Positions 45,964 to 58,600 of a DNA stretch of 64,000 bases are shown piece by piece (positions within the stretch are counted from its first letter, which is position 1; every line of letters begins with the position of its first letter). The notes beneath the pieces were generated by a model that worked only from the letters and a program-made list of their open reading frames with translations, was not told the origin of the DNA and made no database searches. The stretch lies in the NCBI GenBank assembly GCA_907164885.2, contig OU015495.1, forward strand, positions 101,859,659-101,923,658. The letters run 5' to 3'. This stretch comes from Dolomedes plantarius. Taxonomy: Eukaryota; Arthropoda; Arachnida; Araneae; Dolomedidae. The position numbers were made by a program, and so were the translations under genes.

Positions 45964-45967
<4 letters not shown>
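44836..45967 (-). mobile_element. Tc1-type transposon inserted in a TA microsatellite
   Basis: 1132 bp with ends CTATCTACCTAAAAGTATTT (left) and AATACTTATTGGTAGATATT then G (right), inverted repeats of about 27 bp. The left end lacks two bases relative to the right. TA lies on both sides, within (TA)n. It carries a broken transposase on the minus strand. Tc1-family elements are usually 1.2-1.7 kb, so this is close to full length. Confidence 0.92.
44896..45843 (-). pseudogene. Tc1 transposase, broken
   Basis: Starts at 45843 with MKRSAELSDFEKGVIVRYHR, a helix-turn-helix N-terminus, and meets a stop near 45690. The middle is shifted. 45380-45105 holds [15 protein letters not shown] and [15 protein letters not shown], the second catalytic aspartate block (QDDNAxxH). 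45166-44896 holds [17 protein letters not shown], the third catalytic block (SPDLNPIENLWDxLD with the aspartate changed to asparagine), then LLQSEWNKIPLAVIQGLVES and RGGSTNY with the natural stop. It is short of the usual ~340 residues and has a premature stop, frameshifts and a lost catalytic residue, so it is dead. Confidence 0.92.

Positions 45968-46040
<73 letters not shown>
45968..46040. repeat. (TA)n(TG)n microsatellite, right flank of Tc1
   Basis: About 18 TA units followed by about 14 TG units. Confidence 0.95.
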
Positions 46041-46043
<3 letters not shown>

Positions 46044-46616
46044 CGTGTTTGTGTCTAGTCCGTGTTCATATGTTTAGACCCTAAACGCATGAACCCAAAT
46101 AATTTTTTTCCAAGAGATTACGATTTTCAGTGAAAAGAAACAATTCTTTTTAGAGTGTGTCATTTACAAATAGTTTAAATAATCCTTCAAATATATTGCA
46201 TTAAAAAATAGTGATAGAAAACGCAATTTATTGTGATTATAGTCCTAACATATATCCATATTTAATCCACACCATAACAAATTTCATGAAATAAAGGAGA
46301 TTTTAAAATTAATATTGTTGTCACAAAAGAATATTTAAGATAAAATATTCGTTTATATAAAATCTTCAGTTTTGAAAAATTGAATAACAAAATCTCTAAT
46401 AACACTAGCCATTTTATTACGTAAATATTTGAATTTAAAAATAGTTCGTTTTTCGTTTATTCGTTAATATATTTACTTTATTTTATTCCATTCATTTTAT
46501 TATGGGATTGCTGTACGAACTCAGACTTTATAAAGTTGTATGAGTGGATATTTATGAAAACGAAAATGCGAAAACTAGATGATAGAAGAATCTGGAAAAT
46601 AACTAAAAATTGTTAA
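46041..46616. other. AT-rich spacer without a gene
   Basis: Nothing recognised. Confidence 0.45.
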
Positions 46617-47225
46617 CAATGGTGAAGTGAATACCAGAAGGGATAGTGGAATCGTTGCTGGATTTCATTTTAAAATATATGGAAATTTGTAAAAGTTACT
46701 GCATTTGAATAAAATTAATATTTAAAATGTTGATGTGAATACCAGAATGGATAAAGGAATCAGTACCGGATTTTATTGAAACATAAATTACATATGTAAA
46801 TAAATATGCAACTGCGTTTGAATATTTTTCAAAATGGTAAAGAGAATACCAAAGGTGATAAAAGAATGGGAGGCAGATTTTATTTAATAATAAATGGAAA
46901 TATGTAAAAGTGACTGTATTTGAATATTATCAAAATGGCAAAGTGAATACCAGAAGATATAAAGGAATCGGTACCAGATTTTACTTAAAAATAAATGGAA
47001 ATATGTTAAAATAAATGCATTTGAATATTTTCTTCATGGTAAAGTGAATACCAGAAGAGATAAAGGAATCGGTACCGGATTTTATTTAAAGTTAAATGAA
47101 AATATGTAAATGTAACTGCATTTGAATATTTTTCGAAATGATAAAGTAAATACCAGAAGGGATAAAGGAATCGGTACCAGGTTTTATTTCAAAGGAAATA
47201 GAAATATATAACTGCATTCGTACTG
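46617..47225 (+). repeat. Minisatellite, six units of about 100-109 bp
   Basis: The landmark TGAATACCAGAAGGGATA, with variants, recurs near 46627, 46736, 46846, 46944, 47043 and 47148, each followed by GGAATCGGTACCGGATTTTA, then AAATATGTAAA and GCATTTGAATATTTT. Later units are more alike than earlier ones. Confidence 0.9.
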
Positions 47226-47353
47226 AATACAGAATGAATGTCTGAATTTCGCTTTACGTTGTTTAGGGCTTACTAACAATATTTTTAGACAGGTGTTAAA
47301 TAGCTTCATTTATCTCGTTTCTTTACCCTTAAAATCGTCTAAATAAAAATCTT

Positions 47354-47678
47354 TTAAGCCCTTAACGATCGCATAATTTTAAGTACACGGTAATAAAAGT
47401 GCCTATTTTTTTCAGAAGATTCCATTTATTGTTTGATATGCTACATCTAGTTAAAAAAAAAAAAAAACTCATCTCCAATTACATTATAAATAGTCTGGTG
47501 CTGCCATCTGGTATGTAAATAAAGAAATAAAACATTTTCAAGGTAAATGAAATGCATTGTTTTAATCTTTTTGGTGCGTTACTTTTAAAAATTTCAGCCC
47601 GGAAATATCACGGGCACGAGAAATAGAAGGCGAAACCTCACCCCGTGATTTTGACGGGAGTGAGAAGGAAGGGGTTAA
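47354..47678 (+). mobile_element. TTAA MITE related to the 35.7-42.5 kb transposon, copy 2
   Basis: 325 bp bounded by TTAA, aligned throughout with 42700-43023 (ACGATCNCATAATTTT, AAAGTGCCTATTTTTT, CATCTAGTTAAAAAAA, AATCTTTTTGGT, GAAATATCACGGGCA, TTTTGACGGGAG). Same orientation as copy 1, about 4.65 kb apart. Non-coding. Confidence 0.88.
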
Positions 47679-48843
47679 TATCCTTGTTTTGAAATTATTT
47701 TGCATTCTCAAAGCAAGAATAAGTTGAATATAGTAAAAGAGTGTAGTCAACTTTCAGTTCTGCCTTTGATTTGTCTTCCTTTAATTTAGAAGCAACAAAC
47801 TTTTAATACCATAAAATGATAATTCTATGCACACGCCTACAATTGTGGTGCTAGGTTAAAAAATAAAAATAAACTTAATAATCTGAACCATTGACTTATA
47901 CAGTTAAACACAGAGAAAAAAAATTCCCAGTTCTTTGAGTCTTATTGAAACGTAAGTATTAAATTGTCCTGTATCACGTGTCATATCTGTGAATACCCTA
48001 TCTTTTTATATCTCACCCTCATTATTGCATCTTTCAACTTATACAACACATACCGCGACGTTTCAGACTTATAATCGCATAAAAGCAACAAATTTTAGGC
48101 TATTTTTCACCCATTCTTTTATATCCGACTCTTTTCTGCCTCAAATTCTATTGTGTGAAGTCATTAATATTCATTCTGCGCTTCCTATTATTTCATTTAA
48201 GAAGTGATATCCAAAGTTTTTACTGAGTTATGCGTTTTTTTTCTCTCTCATTGTGTCTGGTATTCAGCGGAAATAGTATCAAGAGGGCGAAAAAAAATGT
48301 ATAAATGAAATACACCATGAGAAGAGAGCAAGTGTTTCTTCAAAGTTTTTCTAATATTATCTGCAATCATTATTAATAATTTATTTGCAAATCGTGTAGG
48401 TGGTATCATAATATGAAACTAAAGAATTGCAGTGAAATAAAGATTTATTTTTGTGACTTAGAAGTCATATTTTTGGTAAAATCCTTAATTTCGTTTTTGA
48501 TTAATCCGAAACTAACCAATACACTTTACGTATACTTAATTTAAATTGCTATCTTAATTTTACGCTCATGTTTTCAAACCTTTTTTGTTATGAAATTTCT
48601 CCTAATTTTGTAATTTTCCTCTCACACCACTCTTGCTCCTTAAAATACTTCGTAAATCTATAATAATGTAAACAATTCAACACAAACTATAAATTTATAA
48701 AGCGGGCATAGACTGCCGAACAAATTAACTGAAAACCTACCCTAGCGTTGAAAACTTTTAATTTTTCAATAAAAGATTGCGCAGTTGCAACAAATCCTCA
48801 TATTTAAAAAGGAACAAATATAACTAAAATTAAATATTCCATC
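47679..48843. other. AT-rich stretch without a gene
   Basis: No coding similarity. The 72-codon frame at 47989-48207 has no recognised family. Confidence 0.45.
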
Positions 48844-49150
48844 AGAGCTAGATGATTATAGGAAGAATGTAGACAAAATTAAACAGAAATCAAGCACTCA
48901 GGGCTATACGCACCATAAGGCAAGATTCTGTAGTAGTGACGGAACTAAATCATATATCGAGGTAACCGATTGGTTTCGTTATCAAGAGGCCTAACCAAAC
49001 CAGTTACCTCAAGGGGGAACTTTCTGAATAGGATGCAGGTCTAACCAAAAAACATCCCAAGGCCCCGAGATCCCCATTGAAACAGATAGCCCTGAGTGCT
49101 TGATTTCTGTTTAATTTTTTTCTACATTCTTCCTATAATTATATAGCTCT
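48844..49150. mobile_element. Foldback element with about 64-bp arms
   Basis: Left arm 48844-48907 (GAAGAATGTAGACAAAATTA, AAATCAAGCACTCAGGGCTA) and right arm 49086-49150 are inverted complements with a few changes. The 178-bp centre is less AT-rich and contains two inverted snippets (GAGGTAACCGATTGGTTTCG and CTAACCAAACCAGTTACCTC). No clear target duplication, and the class is unknown. Confidence 0.75.
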
Positions 49151-49884
49151 GTTTAATTTTAGTTGCTGTATTTAATTTTAGTTATATTTGTAAATATATT
49201 TTACATAGTATCGTATAAATATCGATAATTTATCAAACAACTTCTTTCAATAATATGATAACAGATATATTAAATAATTTATAATTTCAAAAGGATCCTA
49301 GACAAAAAATATTTTTTTATTTACGCTTATTTTCTCGTATTTTATCTTTAAAATATGTCTTCATAAAAATTTAACAGGCATAAAAAATACTTGTACTGTT
49401 TAAGAGTTTCTTTTAAAAAATTAAAGCGTTTTAAATTTTTAGTGTGTTTGCTGAATCACTAGGTTTATCAGCACGTTTTTTCCTTCCGCACAAAGGTTTT
49501 AAAATATTTTAAATTCAAGACTTAGTTCTACAAAATGAAAAATCCTCGAAGCCTAAATAAATAGAACGAAGGAGCGCCGCAAAATAACATAGAGACACCT
49601 TGCAGGGAATTTTAGATATATCGTTTTAACTCTTTATGGGTTTGAGACATATTTCTTCGTCCTATAATTTCAACGTGTAAAGTGTTAAAACAATTCGGAT
49701 GAACATCATTCAAGTAACAATGAGGTGAAATAAAGAACCCAAAACACCATCCCTTCTGTTAACGAAACTAATGTCGAAATCTGAGTACGCTAGACCAGAG
49801 TTCCAATCAACTTCTTATCTGTTAATCGCTTGAACTGTGTATCCAACTCTTCACTCATTACGTTTCCGCTTATGTACACAAGTT
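49151..49884. other. AT-rich stretch without a gene
   Basis: Nothing recognised. Confidence 0.45.
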
Positions 49885-50115
49885 GATATTCGGTTAAAGC
49901 TACTTTGAACTAACCCTATTGGATTCGCTCACATCAATGTTAACCTCTGAAGAAAATATGTTCAAGGATTGCCGACTTGGATTTAAAGATTCTTTTGGAA
50001 GAATTTTACTCCGAAATAGAAAAAAGAAATTTTACACCTTGGGGATTTTTTCGTTTAAAAAATTGCAAATAATATTTTTTAATTTAAATTATTCGGGGAG
50101 AAAAATCTAGTATAG
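49885..50115 (+). repeat. Dispersed repeat of unknown class, copy 2
   Basis: Counterpart of 43343-43560 in the same orientation. Carries an insertion near the start (TCAATGTTAACCTCTGA) relative to copy 1. Confidence 0.7.
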
Positions 50116-51360
50116 AGTGTTTTAAACGCTCCTAAATTCCTTTGGTGGACGGAATTTATAAAATGAATTGTTTCAAAGTACAGAAAAATTCAGGCTATCT
50201 GAAAATACCATTTTTATTGGATTATCAGCATTTATGTAGCTTTATATAGTAGACTTATTTTCTCCATCAGTTAACACTTAGGTGTGCGAATCTAGTAGGG
50301 TAAGTAAACACAAGGCTTAAATTGGTGGCTGGGTTAACACCAGGGTTAACACCAGGTGAAATTTTGAGAAGTTGAGGAAATACTTGGTGAAGAAGAATGT
50401 ATTTCTTAAACACAGTAAAGCTTATTTTGACTTTGACATAAAATTACTAATTTAAAACTGAATTAGCAATAAAGTTCCATTTCCATTTTAATCACTTTAT
50501 TACAGTTCTTCATTACCTGCAAAATTATTTTATCATAGATTATGGGATTATAGGATCCTTTATCTGTAATCTGAACTTTTAAAAACAAAAATTTGTATAT
50601 TAAAAGAAATATTTATACAAATCGTGATAGATATTATGTAATAAAATTTTCTCATAAATATTTAGGAGTCTTTCCACCTAACATTACTTTTCTAATGTTT
50701 GAAATGAAAGCGTTTTAACAAATATGATATGTACTAATTAAATTCTTATGAATATTTCGTTGTTAAATTACGTAAAATTAAAATAAAATTTATTCTACAC
50801 AGCACACGGAAAACTGTTGGCTTATTTAATAAAATTAGTCTTTTTCTCTTTGATTTATGATATGTTTTATTAACAGAACTTACGAACGAAGTTTCCTGAA
50901 CATTAATCATTTCTTACAGTACATATTTATTTTTTAAATTTAAGAACATCTAGCCAGGTAAAATTAATTTTGAAGTAAAACAGTTTTTAAATATAAATGC
51001 AAGTAAATACATAATAGCAAAGATTTGAACATTTGCCAACTTGCACGAACACAGATTATACATCTGTTAAACGTTTGTAACGTAGTTTATTTGTTGGAGA
51101 AATATTTTATTTTGTACCTATGAAATGTCTAGCTACATGTTGGATATGAAAATGGCTTTTCATGAATTTATATCCCAAATCTATCATTTCAATAAATATT
51201 TTTCATTAGATATAAAATATATCATTTCATTAATTATTTCATTAAATATTTTCGAATGAGATTACGCTTTATGGGCATTTGTTAACTGGATAAATATAAC
51301 ACAGAATGTAATGCAGGGAACTGTAACAATTTTAGCTTTCCTGTTGCAAATAATAAAATA
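50116..51360. other. AT-rich stretch without a gene
   Basis: Contains a small direct repeat GGGTTAACACCAGG near 50331-50355 and otherwise nothing recognised. Confidence 0.45.
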
Positions 51361-51899
51361 CAGGGTCAGAGAAAAAGGTTGGACAGATTTCGAAAGCTCA
51401 TAATTCTTAAACAAATTGAGCAAGCGCAATAATATTCTTTTCAAATAACTTGGCAAGTGTCCGAGATTTCTAAATGTAACTGGTATGCAACCGTGACGTT
51501 GAACGTTGCTCAGAAGCGATACGAGGTAGAAGAGGTCTTCGTTCGGCTTTCCGTCAGTGCAATGGCAACTGTTTAGGAGAAACCTCAATGTGTGTTGTGG
51601 TTAGCGGAGTATAAATCTATAAAAAAAGTTCAGCGAAAGTACCGTCGTGTTCATCGCAAACAACCACCGCTTGAGCTTTCTCCTGAATCGGGCGCCATTG
51701 CACTGACGGAAAGCCGAACAAAGATCTCTTCCTCCTCGCATCGCCTCTGCCCAACGTTCAACATCACGGTTGCGTACCAGTTACATTTCGAAATCTTGAA
51801 CACTTGCCTAGTTGTTTGAAAAGAATATTATGGTGTTTGCTCAATTTATTTTAGAATTATGAGCTTTCGAAATGTGTCCAAACTTTTTCGATGACCCTG
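51361..51899. mobile_element. Mariner-type MITE with long (about 240-bp) inverted arms
   Basis: Ends CAGGGTCAGAGAAAAAGGTT and TTTTTCGATGACCCTG, flanked by TA at 51359-51360 and 51900-51901. The arms pair through ATTTCGAAAGCTCATAATTC, GCAACCGTGACGTTGAACGT and CGGCTTTCCGTCAGTGCAAT, leaving a small centre. Two opposed open frames in the arms (51262-51588 minus and 51592-51819 plus) are antisense images of the same sequence and not genes. Length is 539 bp. The TA target fits Tc1/mariner. Confidence 0.9.
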
Positions 51900-51901
51900 T
51901 A

Positions 51902-52780
51902 TATCCAATGCGTTACATTCTTCTTCAAAAACATATAAATTATAGACACCAGTTTAAGTTTCAAATGGTATATAAACCTATGCTGTACACTTTCACAAAA
52001 ATATAAAATGTCCTCCTTGTAAATGCATGCATAATAAGGTAGTGTTTTAAAACTCTTCCTTAATATATCATTATATATAGAGAGAAAAACCCCAGAAAAA
52101 ATATCTCACTGGTTACATTCATTTAACATGCTATATGTATAATACGAACATAGAGCTTCTTAATATAAGCAATAAAAAAAATAAAAGGGTTTCATTTAAC
52201 ACAAGATTCACGTAAGATATACGCTTGTCATTCATGTTGCTTTATTTAATGAATTTTTTGTGTGTTATTATGTGATAAAACCTTTGACGTTCAATTTCAG
52301 ACAGCATTTTAAGTGATCCCAAAACTTCTGTAAAAATATTATATCAGCTCTAAATATTACTACATGCTTTTTATGTAGCTTAAGATTTAAGTCATTTCAA
52401 GCTGATTGGAAAGTAATTTTTTTCAGTAATTTAAATTAAAATTATGTCAATTTCATTTTGAGTAGTTAAACCATGTAAAACAAGCAGAAAATTTAATTTT
52501 CAATCAGTAATTACCTAATACGGATGTTTCGTTGCATGCCTTTTATTTCCGATGTATTTTTATCTCAGGCAACAAATTTTTTGTCATCTAAAAATAAAAA
52601 AAGTTTTGCGAAGTAAAAATTGAACAATTATAAATAATGGATGATGATTAATTTAATTAGAGAAATTAGATTAGATTTGATTAATAAGACATAAATGGAT
52701 TAAAAAATATAAATTTTCTTAGTATAAAGAAACTCGTAATATCAGCTCTCTATTGCTTATCACAAATACTTGTATCAGTA
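51902..52780. other. AT-rich stretch without a gene
   Basis: Nothing recognised. Confidence 0.5.
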
Positions 52781-53014
52781 GGGCTCGAGGTAGCCTTGTG
52801 GTAGCTCGCTGGCTTTTGGTGCTGAGGGTGCTCGTATCGAATTCCGACGGGTGCCATTAAATACCTCCGTGTGTAGGTCGGATATGGGCAAGAAAATTCT
52901 ACAGCCCGGAAAGTCCCTCTATGAGGTCAGAGAGGGTGGGAGAAGGTATGACCCTCAAGATATCGCAACTGGGATTGCTCGGTCAAAGTTGAGGTGGCAA
53001 CTAGCTACGACGGA

Positions 53015-53988
<974 letters not shown>

Positions 53989-55149
53989 CTAGGCATCTCA
54001 TGGAATAAAATAATTTTTCTAGAAAAGTGAAGATTTAAAAAAATTTATTTTATCGGAATTTTAAACATTTCTTGCTGTAAGAGACATATCGTAACAATTT
54101 TAACATTTGCTTTCTCGAATTTTAAAATATCTTCTAAATACTGCTTCAACTACAATAATTAGGATACAGCAAACTTAGCCAATACATCAATTTTACACAA
54201 TAGCCAGTGAAAAATAAGACTTTACAATACTTGCGAAGAACTTTTCTGGTATGACATCTTGGAACTATGCTATCATTGAACTTGATAGTATAGTTCCAAG
54301 ATAATACTTGATAATATTGTCATTGAACGTTAAAAATTATTTATATGTATTCTTCACCAGTTTGAAATGTTAGTATCGCATTTAAGTTTACGTTTACGAA
54401 AGTGTGAAAATAGAATTAAGTAGGGCGTATGCGTAAAAATATAATCTTAAGAACGCCTCCTTCGTAATTCCATGTGATGCGTTTCATAATACGTTTTATA
54501 TCTCTCCTTCGTTTCTATTTGAACTTAATAAAGCTAAAATCAATATACTTTTCAGCACGGCAGCCTCGAACCCCAATCCTTTTCTGGGGCGTTTTGGATA
54601 CGAACTGAGAACAACAGTTGATCCCTTTTCCGATAATTAGAAAGAAAATGCGTGTATTTAGAGGAGAATTACGTGGTATCATTTCTACTCACATGGTGAA
54701 ATAAACGTGAGATTCATACAGATGGGAAGGTTGGGATTGCATTCTACACCGTTTTTTCCCCCTTCTAGTGGTACACTGCGGTAGATTGTATAATGACTTC
54801 ATTCCATACATTTAGCTATAGGTTTAGAAACAAACTGTGTTTCGCTACTTTTTAGCAAGAGTTCCAGGACTTTATTTCGCAACTCGGGAAAATAATTTTG
54901 ACGTTCATGCGGTGAGATAAATTTAGAGCAAGAATTAATTGTGATGGCGTAACAATTAATTTGAGCGTCTCGCCGTGACTGCAAAAAGTCAGCTACCAGA
55001 TCGACTCTTCACAATTTTTCATAACTGTATAACTTTCTGATAATTACATTAAAAAATTATGAAATCATATAACTAGCAATTTATTTTTAGCTGTGATTGA
55101 AAAGAATGCTTTCATAAATCAATGGGGATTAATAATAGAAATTGTGTAA
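53989..55149. other. No gene recognised; contains a hairpin
   Basis: Mostly AT-rich unique DNA. A strong hairpin is listed at 54256-54302. 54550-54790 is somewhat less AT-rich, without an open frame of interest. Confidence 0.45.
54256..54302. repeat. Hairpin, 20-bp arms with one wobble pair
   Basis: ATCTTGGAACTATGCTATCA, loop TTGAACT, TGATAGTATAGTTCCAAGAT. The single mismatch would be a G-U pair in RNA. The stem is at the lower limit for a pre-miRNA, and a foldback relic is more likely. Confidence 0.75.
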
Positions 55150-55955
55150 CATCTTTATATAAATAAAACAGTTCCGTAACTGACTGACTGAACTGACTGA
55201 CTGACTGACTGACTGATAGATAACGCACATACCAAACCGCACATACCAACCTAAAGGGTTGAAATTTTGCATGGCGATTCTTCTTATAGTGTAGGGTGCA
55301 CTAAGAAAATTTTTTAAAAAATTCTTAGATTTTTTAAATTAAATTTTTAAGCTGTTTTTGTAACATTCTTTAAAGTTTGCTTATAAAATAATAATCTGAG
55401 GGTTATAAAATTTACATCACAAGAAAGATTATAAATACTCCTTTAAAATGAAATCTTTTTCGAATCTTTACCTCCATTTTCTGATTTTTGGGGATCTTTT
55501 AAAGATTAATTTGTAGAATTTAATTTATTAAATGCTGATCATATAGTTTCTTTTTTTGTGATACTTTAAATTAATTTTTCGTCACGTGAATACCAGCAAA
55601 ATAATTTGATACTTTTTTTTCTTTCTAATGTGGCAGACGATTGTACATTATACAAAAAAATATTAAAGTACAGTAAAAGAAATGTCCCTCAAACTGTACT
55701 ATATTAACTGTAGTATATTCTTTAGTATGTTCTATTAGATTTAATTTCAATATTATCTTTTACATTATTTTGTCTATAAAAATATGCTTTTCGATTTTTT
55801 ATAAGTATATTTTTGGGGGGGCATTGATTGCATACATTAACCGTTGTATTAATTATAAATATATTTTTTGGTTTTTTGGCATTAACTTCACACATTGACC
55901 GTTGTATTTAATTTGAATGTACTCCGTAGCGAAGCACGTGTATTCAGATATAAAT
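55150..55955 (+). mobile_element. Helitron-like non-autonomous repeat (tentative)
   Basis: Starts near TCTTTATATAAATAAAACAG, followed by a (CTGA)n run (55184-55220), a GATAACGCACATACCAAACC block and AGGGTTGAAATTTTGCATGG. It ends in ACTCCGTAGCGAAGCACGTG TATTCAGAT. This layout, with TTGAAATTTTGCAT near the start and GTAGCGAAGCACG close to the end, recalls arthropod Helitron-type repeats. The diagnostic CTAG terminus is not present (CAGAT instead), so the class is uncertain. Confidence 0.4.
55184..55223. repeat. (CTGA)n microsatellite
   Basis: About nine CTGA units with one interruption. Confidence 0.9.
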
Positions 55956-56094
55956 ATGTGTATTAGATAATACATATAATTTGGAAGTGTTATGAAATAA
56001 TTTTACAGGTGATTTTATCAAAAATGGCAATTATTTGGTCACGTCGCCTCTCTTTATATTCACACTTTAATGATATCGGTTTGTAGCGAGTGTC

Positions 56095-56170
56095 TATCAT
56101 AGATGGGTGTTGAACCTGGGTCTTTTCACTTCCAAGCAAGGGCTTTCTCTTTTAGGGTACCTCTAAGCCT
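56095..56170 (-). mobile_element. tRNA-like SINE head, family D
   Basis: Minus strand: A-box-like AGAGGTACCCTAAAAGAG and B-box-like CAGGTTCAACACCCATC. A similar head lies at 62566-62655 (CAGGTTCAACTCCCATC). It does not fold as a clean tRNA cloverleaf by eye, so it is not called as a tRNA gene. Confidence 0.5.
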
Positions 56171-56944
56171 TCAGTGAACATCTTTTGGATCTTTTGAATT
56201 TGGCCGTAAAATGCTTTTATGCTTTTATGCGTTTTATGTTTTTTACGGCAAAACTTTTACGGTGGAAAAACTTTAAAAAAACTGATACTATGGAAAAATC
56301 AACAGAAATTTAAAAAAATATATATTGAGAATGTGACACTTTCGCAATACATGATAACTCAGAGAGAAACAAACATTGATATAATATCAATTGGCTAATT
56401 GTTATAATATCCTTCTTTGGGTTGAAGAATACTATCTATGATAATATCTCCATTATCTGAAAGGCTGTAACAGTTAATTTGCTGATGTATGGTAAATTAT
56501 CTTAAAGTTCATTGCAAATTACAGTTTAAACAATGCAAGCAAACTTCTAATTCCTCTATTATCATAACCATAGTCTGTTTCCCATTATAAACTTTTATAA
56601 AAATTTCAATACATATAAAGCGCTGCAAAATTTCAATACATATAAAGCGCAAACTTTTGTTTTAAAACGCTTCGCTTAAATAGAAATAATGAAACATTCT
56701 ATATCGAGAAAATGCTAAAACTAAATTAATTACATTTTTACTTCAAAAGGAATTATTTATGTTGTAATATTCTACGCCAATTAAACACGCGAAAGAAACA
56801 TTTAAAATATACAACCTATATACGGAAAACTACAAACTTATTTACACTTTTTTACAAATATTTCCAAGACCACTTTTCAGTCCTATACCGAGAGCTTCAA
56901 CTTTCAATCGGATTGCCTTAATCTATGCCTGCTTCCTCTGTCTG
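56171..56944. other. AT-rich stretch without a gene
   Basis: A short direct repeat, AATTTCAATACATATAAAGC, occurs twice near 56610-56650. Nothing else seen. Confidence 0.5.
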
Positions 56945-57280
56945 TCTTTGGCTGGACGATGGCCGAAGACTAGGGCGCTGACTTTCAGTATCAAAGTGTG
57001 AGGGTCGAAGTCCCTCTCTATGGATGGGCGTTTGAATCTGTTCCGGATCAGCTTTAAGCAGTAGGTTCCGGTCTAATTAGCCCTTGTGTATTTAAAAAGT
57101 TGACTGTAGTGCTCCAAACTAAACCTCTCTGTCCTTGAGGGTCAATTTGATTCGTTCACTCCCACGCTTGAAATGTTCAGACGGGGTTCCAGGGTTAGCA
57201 GCGCAGGATTTACCAAAGGCCACCCACTTCTACATAAAGTTTCCAAAGATAGCTACGGACTCTGGTAACGTTATAGCACT
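56945..57280 (+). mobile_element. tRNA-derived SINE, family C, longer copy
   Basis: A-box-like GATGGCCGAAGACTAGGGCG and a well-kept B box GGGTCGAAGTCCC, then GGTTCCGGTCTAATTAGCCC, CCTCTCTGTCCTTGAGGGTC, GGGTTCCAGGGTTAGCAG and GCTACGGACTCTGG. Related to the truncated copy at 34384-34572. Its last bases run into a minisatellite. Confidence 0.72.
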
Positions 57281-57652
57281 AAAATGCTCCTGATTCATAG
57301 TGTTCACCATCTTTACTTTCTGAAACATTAATATTTTTTATGATAACGTTATAGCATTAAAATACTCCTGATTTATAGAGTTCACCATTTTTACTTTCTG
57401 GATATTAATATTTTTTTTTATTTTTATGATAACGTTATAGCATTAAAACAGTCCTGATTTATAGAGTTCATCATCTTCACTTTCTGAAACATTAATATTA
57501 TTATGGTAATATTATAGCATTAAAATACTCCTTATTCATAGAGTTTACCATCTTTACTTTCTGAAACATTAATATTTTTATGGTAATATTATTGCATTAA
57601 AATACTCCTGATTCATATAGTTCACCATCTTTACTTTCTGAAACATTAATAT
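57263..57652 (+). repeat. Minisatellite, five units of about 75-85 bp
   Basis: Units carry GTAACGTTATAGCATTAAAA, TACTCCTGATTCATAGAGTT and CACCATCTTTACTTTCTGAA, then ACATTAATATTTTTTATG. The first unit adjoins and slightly overlaps the SINE tail, so the array probably formed at the SINE's insertion site. Confidence 0.92.
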
Positions 57653-58600
57653 ATTTTCTTAAACCTTTCTCAGGGGTCTTAGACTTTTTCTCTGGTACGT
57701 TAATTTTGGAGCAGAGTGTCATATCGAAACATGGATTCTATGATTGTTGGAATGATTATATACCCTTTTTGTGAAAAATCTAGGATTTACACTGTTTAAC
57801 GTGCTAAAAATATTCAAGAAACCTCTATTATTCAGGAAATCTGTATAATATGTTTTTTGAGTATCAGAATTTTCATATGGTTGAAAGAAAAGACATTTTA
57901 AAAATTTCCTATATAATGAGACATTTTAAATACATTTGGGCATCAATCATCAATCAAATGAAAAACGAAGTATTATAACAGTGTCAGTGATAAAGTTATT
58001 AATGTAGAAATGCTTTGTTTGCATCACCTTCAAGTAAAAGTATTGTGTTGGCAAAACAATACTCTTGGTTATTTTCTGTGATGACTCTATTTACATTTTG
58101 TTGTCTTAAGGTCATTCGAAACAACTTTATTAGATTGTGTTGTGACAGCTAACATATCAGAGTGCATTAAAAAAAAACTATCAAAATCAGTGAATTTTTA
58201 TGTAGTTATTTTCCTATATAAGAGGGAAGAAAATGAGCAACATTTTTGGTAAATTATGCTTTATTATTTCAAGAAAAGTAAAGAGGAAACTAAAAAAATA
58301 GTTAAATAAATTAATTAAAAATGTTTGGGCAGTGTATGGAGAAGGTGCTTTGACTGATAGAACGTGCCAAAAGTCTTTTGCGAAGTTTTGTCTTGGATAT
58401 TTCTTGCTTGACATTGCGTCAACGTCGATGAAACTCTTTCAATGAAAATACCTTTTAATCGTGGCTACTTTTTCTTCACTTTTGTACTAGAACCTTCCTC
58501 CTTGAATGAATACCTATTGCATATAGCTAACCCACTTATCATCTCATTTCCAATCCATGCCCTTACTCAGTTGGTTTCCATTCTTTTAATGAATCCGTTA

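Noticed and set aside
51262..51819. Two opposed frames, 108 and 75 codons
   Set aside because: They are antisense images across the inverted arms of the MITE at 51361-51899.
56095..56170. Functional tRNA gene on the minus strand
   Set aside because: A and B boxes are visible, but acceptor and anticodon stems do not pair convincingly and a related head occurs at 62566; a SINE fits better.
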